29,328 bases of DNA, from positions 1-29,328 of the IMG/VR virus record IMGVR_UViG_3300025120_000350; one strand, 5' to 3'. This DNA comes from a virus. Within the stretch, counting starts at the first letter, position 1; every line of letters begins with the position of its first letter. This document shows, one piece after another, positions 1-7,846 of this stretch. The notes under the pieces were generated by a model. The model was not told where the DNA came from, did no database searches, and worked only from the letters and a program-made list of their open reading frames with translations. Position numbers and translations under genes: made by a program.

Positions 1-286
1 AAGCAGCAACACTACCGCCTGATGCAGTAAGCGTTAAATCAGCAAGAACAAGTTTATAAACACCACCTGATTGTCCAGATGAGCTTGTTGTTAGGTTTCT
101 TGAAGACAAGTTACTGTAACTAATTTGGGTTACATTGCCTAAAATACCATTAGTATCCGCAGTTGGGTTAGAACTTTCAGATGATGGTGCTGTATTTGAC
201 AAAGCAATTATAAGTTGGTCACTTTCCAAATCCATATTTTCTACTGCGTTCGCAACAAAGTCGTTTATTTTAACAAAGGATGCCAT
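1..286 (-). CDS. Partial structural protein, MASFVKINDF type
   Basis: The start is fixed by a good ribosome binding site (AGGAGATAG) just before ATG at 286. The reading frame is open to the left edge, so the C-terminus is missing. The visible 95 residues begin MASFVKINDFVANAV and continue with Ser/Thr/Asn-rich sequence (SNTAPSSESSNPTAD, SYSNLSSRNLTTSSS) ending LTASGGSVAA. Proteins with this opening and the phrase 'SNTAP' recur in marine phages as small virion proteins of unknown role; that is recollection, not a search. It lies directly downstream of the last internal virion protein gene in the late block, so a tail, fibre or other particle-surface role is inferred. No catalytic motif is seen. 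Confidence 0.7.
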   Translation of the reverse strand, partial: MASFVKINDFVANAVENMDLESDQLIIALSNTAPSSESSNPTADTNGILGNVTQISYSNLSSRNLTTSSSGQSGGVYKLVLADLTLTASGGSVAA

Positions 287-341
287 ATCTATCTCCTATC
301 TGGCTTAGCTTTCGTTACCATAGTTACTAATTAATTTCAAA

Positions 342-3300
342 CTATCTAAATCCATCTTGAAATTGAGAGCTAATAAACTTTCCAAACACAGTGCCAGTTA
401 AAGGTATTGTGTTGTAAAGCATTTTTGCTCCTTGTGATGAATCACCAGCAAGAAGATTGTAAGCACCCTCGCCAATATCTTGAAGAGTAGATGGGCCAGC
501 TCCAGCAATTCCAGTTACAAAATCTAAAGCGCTAGGATCTTCTGTAAACTTAGGAGCAACATATCTACTCATTATAGGATTGCCACCAGCCAACATAGTT
601 TGCTGCATAGAGGTGTACATTAAATCTGAATACAAAGAAGCAAGCCCACTATAATCAAAAGCTCTAGCAAACTTATCTTTTTCGCTCATTTCATCCCAAA
701 TGTAATCGGGAGTCTTCATCCAAACAGCTAAATAACCCATACCAATTGCTGCAAAAGCTCCAGTCATTCTATTCTTAACTTGTCCAGATGTATAAGCAGC
801 AGTTACTTTGTTCATTGCCGCAAACATATAATTGTAAAATTGAAACGGCAGAGTCAAAGCTCCACTTTCAATTCTAACATAACCTTTTACTATTTCATCT
901 TCTGGTAATTTGTTACCCCAAGGCAATTTTTTAGCAACCCTCATAGGTATATACACAATGCCATCTGCTGGTACTGGTCTATCAGCTGGAGTTCCTGACA
1001 TAATTGTATTTAAAACACCTGAATTTATAGAGTTCCTAAATTTTTGAATTGTTTCATAACTAATTCCTGCTGTTTCCCAGTCGCCTACATTTGGCAAAAT
1101 CCTGCCATCTAGTTCTTGAATAGGAGCTTTAGTAACAATTTCTTTCATTTCTTTTATAGAAAACCCATATCTGCTTAAGTAATCCAATTCAAACTGAGAA
1201 GCATTGCCATCAACTATTTTTCTCATACGTTTTATTAAAGTATGCTGCCTTAACGAACCCTCCATTGTTTTAAAAAATTCAGTAAAAGGACCAAGAAAAT
1301 TTAAGATATGAGCTGTTTGCTGAACATTATTCCAAACGCTATTGGGATTAGTGTTGTCTACTAAACCTTCAGATACACGATGCTGCACAACACCTAATTC
1401 AATATCTAAACTTTCACCAAATTCGTCTTTAACATCTCGCATAGAAGCTCTAAACTCAGGTGTATTAAACATTTTTAATGAATGTTGAAAAATATCACCA
1501 GCATCATTCTCCATAACAATCCTTGAGAAATCAGGGAATGAAGCAAATCCAGCGGTTCCAAGATAATTTACACTTGCAAAACTTCTTAAATACTCAGCAG
1601 CCTTAATGTCAAAGCGAGTTGGATCTCTAAAAACACGGCTCATTACTCTGTTTTCTAAAACAGTAAAATTTTTGCGTGCCTCATCTATAAATTGAGTACT
1701 GTAACCATCTACAACAAGTTGATCGTTTATTTCCGTCCATACTTGTTCTGGATTTTTTCCATCAAACAATCTTGAGAAATGATATTTAGGAGCAGTTTTA
1801 TTTGTATAATTCTTCATAGCCTCAAGAGGATCTTGCTGAATAAAATCATACAAAACTCTATTGTCTATATCTAACATTCTATGAGCAAGCTTTACGCTTT
1901 TAGTTAACCCAGCCAAGCCATCAGAATTTAAAGGATCAGGATCATCTACAATAGATTTGTAAACATCATCAACCGCTTCCATAACTATAGCTGGATTAGA
2001 GGGAAGACCTTTGCGCTCATATAATTTTGTTTCTGGGTTATATCGAATGTAAGAGCCTTGATTCATAAAGTGATCAAAGATTATAGATTTAAACCGTTGT
2101 TCATTTTTTTGAATCCTAGGCACATCAAAAATACGATTAAAAAATGGTTCTGTTGATCTAGGCCCAGCAGAAGTTTTTGAAACAATATCTAAAGCAGATT
2201 GAAAAATCTTAATTTTTTCTTCAGTGGTAGTAAGCCTATCTTTAAAATAAAGACTTTCTTTATGCGTTGTTGCTAATTTATCTTTAATTCTAGACAGCTC
2301 TAAGTTTAGTATCTTAATTTCAGAATCTAAACCTGTTCTGCCAATTAAATTAGATTGCTCTGTTACGCTTCTCCAACGATCATAAAACTCAGTAATTCCA
2401 CGAATAACTCTAGCCTCCGCATCATTTTCTGGAGCTATTCCAAACAATCTTTTTCTATTAGCCTCTATAAGATACTGTCGATAAGTTGGGCCTGATCCAG
2501 TAAGCCCTCTTAACATACTTGTAGAGTTCATTTGAAATAATGTTCTGTTAGATGCGCCTGTGCCTTCTGCATAAGCTTGCCTAGCCATTCTACCATACTG
2601 TTGCCAATGACGCCTTTCAGTAGATGCTGCTATGAAAACAGTTTCATCAGATGCAACTCCTGCTAAATTACCTTTTGTAAGCCTTCCAAGATCTCCAGCC
2701 ATTTTTAATGCAGCTTTTTTAAGCATATTTAACCCATTAAAGTTTGGCTTTGAATCAGGGCCAACAATAGGATCAAGCTGTTGAATATCAGACATTGGAT
2801 TAGGTATTGGATTATAAGTGCCATTAGCTAATCTATAGGGATCAACAACTCCATCAACAGTTGCATTATCTACAAGCCTAGAAGATTGTTCATCTATAAA
2901 TTCAGATAATTTTGTTGTTTCCTCATCAACTAAATTACGCATTCTTAATATAAACTTTGAATTTTCATCAGAGGGTGGTGCTTTTTTAGCTTCTGCAATG
3001 CCTTCTTCAAGACCAAAAATACGTCTTTCTGTATATGTTATTTTTTCTGATAATTCAGCATCTTCAAGTATGCCATGGGTTCTAGATTCTCTTGCTTTTC
3101 CAGCAAACTCATCAACTCTATTTTGCAAATTTTCCATTGCAGTAATTTCTTGTTGAAGATTTCTATAGTTCCTATGAGCATCTATTACAAAACTTCTATG
3201 CGCTCTAACTCCTAAATCAACAGAACCACCAATAGCAGCACTAAATGCTGTAGACATTACAACAGATGAAACAGCACGTTCAGCAGTGTAATTAGCACCA

Positions 3301-3749
3301 CCAAAATATCTAGAAGTTTCTATACCGCTTTGAATAGCAAACCCAGTTAATGCAGCATTGTTTATTTTTGACAAAAGTGTTGGAGATTTAAACGCAACAA
3401 TTCCTGGGATTGCATTTAAATAATCAAATGGCATAGCAGCAACATGCGCTGTCCAAGGCGCATTAGAAGCAGTTTGCATTCTTCTGTTTTCTCTTCGTAT
3501 TTGCTTGTAAATAAAATCAAATTCAGCTTTGCTTTTCGCAAGGTTTAATTGATCTTGAAACATATAATGTTGTGGTCTTAGGTGATCAGAAATATTAAAA
3601 CTTAAATCTTCCTTAAAGCCAAAGCTTTGTTTAACCATTCCTTCAAGGATATCTACTCCTGTTTCTCTTAAATCTCCAACAAGTTGAGTTGAATTGCTAT
3701 ATAGAGTTGCAGTAGTTTGTGGTCTTGAAGTTAAATTAAAAGTTTCCAA
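342..3749 (-). CDS. Large internal virion (ejection) protein, T7 gp16-like position
   Basis: This 1135-residue protein is the last of the three genes after the tail tubular genes, the place of the T7 ejection proteins gp14-gp15-gp16. The start is TTG, supported by AGGAG 6 nt upstream and by tight spacing to the stop of the preceding gene. The N-terminal part has hydrophobic stretches (about residues 105-175), the middle is charged and helical, and the last 250 residues alternate hydrophobic and Gly/Ala-rich segments (such as GAFAAIGMGYLAVWM), as in proteins that insert into the host envelope during DNA ejection. I do not see the lytic transglycosylase Glu motif that T7 gp16 carries at its N-terminus, so a cell-wall hydrolase activity is not claimed. 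The family assignment rests on order, size and composition. Confidence 0.75.
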   Translation of the reverse strand: METFNLTSRPQTTATLYSNSTQLVGDLRETGVDILEGMVKQSFGFKEDLSFNISDHLRPQHYMFQDQLNLAKSKAEFDFIYKQIRRENRRMQTASNAPWTAHVAAMPFDYLNAIPGIVAFKSPTLLSKINNAALTGFAIQSGIETSRYFGGANYTAERAVSSVVMSTAFSAAIGGSVDLGVRAHRSFVIDAHRNYRNLQQEITAMENLQNRVDEFAGKARESRTHGILEDAELSEKITYTERRIFGLEEGIAEAKKAPPSDENSKFILRMRNLVDEETTKLSEFIDEQSSRLVDNATVDGVVDPYRLANGTYNPIPNPMSDIQQLDPIVGPDSKPNFNGLNMLKKAALKMAGDLGRLTKGNLAGVASDETVFIAASTERRHWQQYGRMARQAYAEGTGASNRTLFQMNSTSMLRGLTGSGPTYRQYLIEANRKRLFGIAPENDAEARVIRGITEFYDRWRSVTEQSNLIGRTGLDSEIKILNLELSRIKDKLATTHKESLYFKDRLTTTEEKIKIFQSALDIVSKTSAGPRSTEPFFNRIFDVPRIQKNEQRFKSIIFDHFMNQGSYIRYNPETKLYERKGLPSNPAIVMEAVDDVYKSIVDDPDPLNSDGLAGLTKSVKLAHRMLDIDNRVLYDFIQQDPLEAMKNYTNKTAPKYHFSRLFDGKNPEQVWTEINDQLVVDGYSTQFIDEARKNFTVLENRVMSRVFRDPTRFDIKAAEYLRSFASVNYLGTAGFASFPDFSRIVMENDAGDIFQHSLKMFNTPEFRASMRDVKDEFGESLDIELGVVQHRVSEGLVDNTNPNSVWNNVQQTAHILNFLGPFTEFFKTMEGSLRQHTLIKRMRKIVDGNASQFELDYLSRYGFSIKEMKEIVTKAPIQELDGRILPNVGDWETAGISYETIQKFRNSINSGVLNTIMSGTPADRPVPADGIVYIPMRVAKKLPWGNKLPEDEIVKGYVRIESGALTLPFQFYNYMFAAMNKVTAAYTSGQVKNRMTGAFAAIGMGYLAVWMKTPDYIWDEMSEKDKFARAFDYSGLASLYSDLMYTSMQQTMLAGGNPIMSRYVAPKFTEDPSALDFVTGIAGAGPSTLQDIGEGAYNLLAGDSSQGAKMLYNTIPLTGTVFGKFISSQFQDGFR

Positions 3750-3750
3750 C

Positions 3751-6700
3751 TTATTCTCCTAAACCAAAAGAACGTCCTGCTGAGTTTACAATAGAATTAA
3801 AAATGTCTAACGGGTTCATTCCGTCAAATTTTTCTATCATAAGTTCTACACGACTAGGGTAAGTTAAATTTTCTTCTACAATAAACCTTTGTAGATCAAA
3901 GTTTACACCCTCTCCAAAGTTTTTAATTACAACATTTGAATCCACAAGAGGCATAACTACTCCTCCTGCATCTAAAGTTGCCAACCTAAACTCTGCTTGT
4001 GATCTTGTTGAATTAGGAGTTGGGAAAAAAAACAACATTCTTTTTCCTTTAAAATCAAGGTCCGATTCTGTAGCAAAATATCTAACGCCTTTAGGGCGTA
4101 TAGGATTTCTTGGCTGGCCTTGAAAGGCAAAAGTAGTTAAAGGCAGATAGTTATCTTCATAAGCCTCTTTTCCAATTTCCTTTATTAAAGCTTGCTCAGC
4201 AAAACGAATTACAGAATCCCTTTCATTAGGAAATACATTTTGTAAGTTTACTGTAGTACGCTCATTTAAAGGCTGCCCAGTAAGGTCTACTGTGTAATTG
4301 TCAACAGAAAAATAACTATCAAAATGATTGTCAAGAATTTGCTTAGCATCTTCTCTACTAACACCAGCAGCAAAAAGACCTTTAAGATATCCCTCCATGG
4401 CTCCATGCAATTGAGGTGATGCTTCAAACTCAGAACCAATCATATCAGCGGCAATTTCATATACACTTTGATAGTCTCCAAAAACTCCTCTGTCACCAAA
4501 TTCAGCAATTAATCTTTTTTCTATTTTTTCATTATCAGATAAAGCTACTCGAACATTATCTAAATATTCTGCAGGAACTCCACCTTTATAGTTTTCTAGT
4601 AAGCCATCCAAAACGCCTCGCGTTGTAGAGTCAAAAGAATCAATTGCAGTATTGGATATAATTTTCTTTCCTTCAAAGGTATGACTGCCAATGTTTCTCC
4701 AAAGAATAGACAATGACTCAACGCTTACAGGTTCGCCATTAAATGCTCCACCTCCAGCCCCTCTTTTAATAAAAGTTTTTAAAGAAGGAGGTAGTATTTC
4801 TGTTGATCTCTTGAAGTAAAAATTAAGTAATTTACCTGCTTGAGCTTCAGGTGATCCCGCTTCTGCATTTAAATACTTAGATATGTTTTGAAATAAATCA
4901 GCGGGTTCATAATCTAGACCAAATCTTTTTAAAGAAAACGCTGCAAAAGCTTCTTGAACTTCTGGCATTCCTGCATTGTTTATTGCAGAAAGACCTAAGA
5001 AAGATTGATTTTGACTTTTCTCTGCGTCTTGTCTTTCTCTGTCTTTAAGGTTTTTCATTGCAATAGTTATATCAGCATTAGCTTGACTGCTTAATTCATC
5101 CCAATCTTTTTGTTTGTCGCCATATTTTTTTGTAGCGTTTACAATTAAATTATAATCATCTTTAGAAAGAGAAGTTGTTGCTCTATCATAAAGATTATTA
5201 GGATTGTTAATAACAGATAAAGCTTCGTTCATTTGTTCTTCAGTAGTAAAGCTACTAATTAATAGCGCAATCTGACGGCTTGATATGTCTTTATTAATGC
5301 TATCAAATAATTCTTTTCTTACTTTTGGATCTCCAGTAGAAGAAGCTTTTATTGTAGAAAAAATCTTAACTCTATTTCTTTCTAAATCAACATAGTTGTC
5401 AACGTCAGCAATTTGAGATTGAAATACAGCTATCTCATATTGCAAAGCAGAGTCTGCTTTAGATATAGCTTCTGCTTGAGCATCACTTCTTGTTTTGTCT
5501 AAGTTATTAACTCTTTCTATAAACCTAGTAACTAAAGAAGTTCTATCACTTACATTTGTAATCTTGCTTAAATTTTCTTTTAAAACATCTAAAACACCCG
5601 TCTGGCTTAAGGCTAATAAGTCTTTTTCTTTTGCAGAAGGATTTGATGCAAGAACATTTAACTCCGCTAAAACGCTAGGATTGTTTTTGTTTTTAGCTAA
5701 AAAATCGTTTAAAACTAATTTGCCTTGAGCAGCAATTAGAATGTCTTCATATTTTTTAGGGTTATCAATATTTAATAAATGTTTTCCTATTTTAGCGTCA
5801 GCGTTTTCAAGATTTGTATCTAAATCTGAAAGTGAGCCATCGCTTATTTGAGCAGCAAGCATGTCTATATTTGTATCAAGGTAAACTTGTGAAGCTTTCT
5901 TTCTAATAGCTTTTATGTTTTTAAGTGATGACTCTAAATTATTAGCTATTCCCTCTAATCTTTCTGGATTACCTATTCTAATTAATTCGTCTACAATTTT
6001 TCTTTCTTCAGTAGAAAACTTAAGGCCAACATTAACAAGTCCTTGTACATTCTTTTGGGATAAATAATTTTTTATTAGAATTATTTCACTTTCATCTAAG
6101 TCAGTATTTTGTATAGCTTTTAAAACTAATCCAGTTAAAGCTTGATCTTCAGCTTTTCCGATAAGATTTATAAGTTTAGTAACAGGTTCGTTTCCTAATG
6201 TTTTTAAAGTTTTTTCTTCACTAATATAGTCATCACGGGTTTGTCTAAGTGCAGTAATATTAGAATAAGCCTTTAAAGGGTCACTAAATGAATTATAAAA
6301 ATAACTATCTTCATCCACTTCAATTTGAGCTTCAAGGTTTAATTTATCTGCTAAAAGTTTTACATTTTCATCAGCAAGTCCTGCAAGAATATTTATTCGA
6401 CTAACTTGCGTAGAGTCGTATACATCTAGATTTTTTCTAAAAGTATCTGCTGTAGCAGCAAAGTCCATAATATCGCTAATATCATTAGGTAAATATTGAA
6501 GAATTTGTTCTTGAATAGCTTGCACTTCTGGAGTTAAAGTAACGGTTTTACTTCCATAACGACTAAGAGATTGAATAAGATTAAATCTTTGATCCATACT
6601 CAAGGAAGTCATTTTATTATTTATAAGACCTAATGCAAAACTAGTACTCTGTTTAATAAAAGATTTGTTTTTTTCAGATGGATCGTTAAGAACAGTCGCT

Positions 6701-7362
6701 AAGTCAGTTGTGCCTTGCTCAGTAACTTGTTGCATTTTTGCAAAGCCTTCAATATTTCCCGAAAGGCCATTATCAAAAGCTAAATCATTTAACTGAGCGT
6801 TGCGTTTTTCTAAGTCAAGTTTTGCTTGCGCCCTTTGTCTTCTAATGTTTGCTTGTTCTAAGGCAGCTGCTGATTTAACTGTCCAAATAGCACCAGTGTC
6901 TTTTATAAATTGACCATATTGACCATTTGTATGACTAGACATTTGCTCAAGGTATTCAAACATTGAATCAGAAAATAATTGTACAGAATTTGGTTTTCCA
7001 TCTACAGCTTCCGCTAACACAGAAGCTTTAGCGTGTATTTCTTCTTCAATTGATTGCTCAAAGCGAGCGTTAACAACTCTCTGAAATGCTTCAGCTTGCG
7101 CTCGACCCATGCCCTGCATTTCATTTAAAGCTACAGGTTTTTTTGTTTTTGGATCAATGCCTTTAATATTTGAAAGAGCTATAGATCTACCAAGCTCATC
7201 TCCACTTTCTTTAGCTTGTCTTAAACCTTCGTTATAAAACATTTTAGAAAAAGAATTAGCTGATTGAGCAATTGCTTCAGCAGTTATTCTACCGCCTTCG
7301 CTTGCTCTTGCTACTCCTATTGGGCCAATAGAGTATTGTTTTTGCTCTTTAATTACTGCCAT
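3751..7362 (-). CDS. Large internal virion protein, T7 gp15-like position
   Basis: A 1203-residue, mostly helical, charged protein with few hydrophobic segments. It is Asn/Lys/Leu-rich with many heptad-like stretches and contains no recognisable enzyme motif. Its place between the gp14-like gene and the other giant ejection-protein gene, 10 nt after the former and almost touching the latter, matches T7 gene 15, whose product forms part of the internal core and the trans-envelope DNA channel. It is longer than T7 gp15 (about 750 residues). The N-terminus (MAVIKEQKQYSIGPIGVAR) looks soluble, with no signal peptide. The virion role is inferred from position and size; sequence identity to gp15 cannot be shown here. 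Confidence 0.75.
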   Translation of the reverse strand: MAVIKEQKQYSIGPIGVARASEGGRITAEAIAQSANSFSKMFYNEGLRQAKESGDELGRSIALSNIKGIDPKTKKPVALNEMQGMGRAQAEAFQRVVNARFEQSIEEEIHAKASVLAEAVDGKPNSVQLFSDSMFEYLEQMSSHTNGQYGQFIKDTGAIWTVKSAAALEQANIRRQRAQAKLDLEKRNAQLNDLAFDNGLSGNIEGFAKMQQVTEQGTTDLATVLNDPSEKNKSFIKQSTSFALGLINNKMTSLSMDQRFNLIQSLSRYGSKTVTLTPEVQAIQEQILQYLPNDISDIMDFAATADTFRKNLDVYDSTQVSRINILAGLADENVKLLADKLNLEAQIEVDEDSYFYNSFSDPLKAYSNITALRQTRDDYISEEKTLKTLGNEPVTKLINLIGKAEDQALTGLVLKAIQNTDLDESEIILIKNYLSQKNVQGLVNVGLKFSTEERKIVDELIRIGNPERLEGIANNLESSLKNIKAIRKKASQVYLDTNIDMLAAQISDGSLSDLDTNLENADAKIGKHLLNIDNPKKYEDILIAAQGKLVLNDFLAKNKNNPSVLAELNVLASNPSAKEKDLLALSQTGVLDVLKENLSKITNVSDRTSLVTRFIERVNNLDKTRSDAQAEAISKADSALQYEIAVFQSQIADVDNYVDLERNRVKIFSTIKASSTGDPKVRKELFDSINKDISSRQIALLISSFTTEEQMNEALSVINNPNNLYDRATTSLSKDDYNLIVNATKKYGDKQKDWDELSSQANADITIAMKNLKDRERQDAEKSQNQSFLGLSAINNAGMPEVQEAFAAFSLKRFGLDYEPADLFQNISKYLNAEAGSPEAQAGKLLNFYFKRSTEILPPSLKTFIKRGAGGGAFNGEPVSVESLSILWRNIGSHTFEGKKIISNTAIDSFDSTTRGVLDGLLENYKGGVPAEYLDNVRVALSDNEKIEKRLIAEFGDRGVFGDYQSVYEIAADMIGSEFEASPQLHGAMEGYLKGLFAAGVSREDAKQILDNHFDSYFSVDNYTVDLTGQPLNERTTVNLQNVFPNERDSVIRFAEQALIKEIGKEAYEDNYLPLTTFAFQGQPRNPIRPKGVRYFATESDLDFKGKRMLFFFPTPNSTRSQAEFRLATLDAGGVVMPLVDSNVVIKNFGEGVNFDLQRFIVEENLTYPSRVELMIEKFDGMNPLDIFNSIVNSAGRSFGLGE

Positions 7363-7372
7363 TATTTTCTCA

Positions 7373-7846
7373 CTAGGCTGTAGGATTTAAAGGTTTTTGT
7401 TTGATTGTTTGATATTCATAATAGCCAGATGCTAAAGTTGTAAGTGCGCCTATAGTTGCAGATTGCATTGCAGCCGTACCTTCTATTCTTTGTGCAGTTG
7501 CTTGTTGTTGAAGCTTTGCGCCTTTAGCTTCTCCCATATAAGCTATATTATAAAGATCTTCTCCTGTGGTTTCTTTTTGTTTTTTGAAAAAAGCTTCAAC
7601 AGATCTATCTGAACCAATATCTCTGCCCATAGCAGAAAACATTGCGTTGTTAGTAGAAGTGTTAGCAATATATTGCTCCCTTCTATTTTTAGAATTTTGA
7701 AGAGTTTGAATTTTATTTCTTACTTTGTCAGTTTCAACATTAAAAGCATTTAGCTTTGACGCCTCTTGTTGAGCTTTTCCAGCTGCGATTGAACCAAATG
7801 CACTCATAACAGTTGATCCTATAAGAGCCATTGTCATTGGTTCCAT
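7373..7846 (-). CDS. Internal virion protein, T7 gp14-like
   Basis: 157 residues. An N-terminal hydrophobic Gly/Ala segment (residues 5-23, MTMALIGSTVMSAFGSIAA) is followed by a long polar helical region rich in Gln, Lys and Ala, and a second small-residue hydrophobic stretch near residues 124-142. This is the usual architecture of gp14-type proteins, which are ejected early and form a pore in the outer membrane. The ATG overlaps the stop of the tail tubular B gene (TAATG), so the two are probably translationally coupled. A short gap leads to the gp15-like gene. Confidence comes from position plus architecture. Confidence 0.78.
   Translation of the reverse strand: MEPMTMALIGSTVMSAFGSIAAGKAQQEASKLNAFNVETDKVRNKIQTLQNSKNRREQYIANTSTNNAMFSAMGRDIGSDRSVEAFFKKQKETTGEDLYNIAYMGEAKGAKLQQQATAQRIEGTAAMQSATIGALTTLASGYYEYQTIKQKPLNPTA

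Noticed and set aside
342-3749. Lytic transglycosylase domain in the gp16-like protein
   Set aside because: I looked for the catalytic Glu with the usual ES..N.. and GL.Q motifs at the N-terminus and did not find them.
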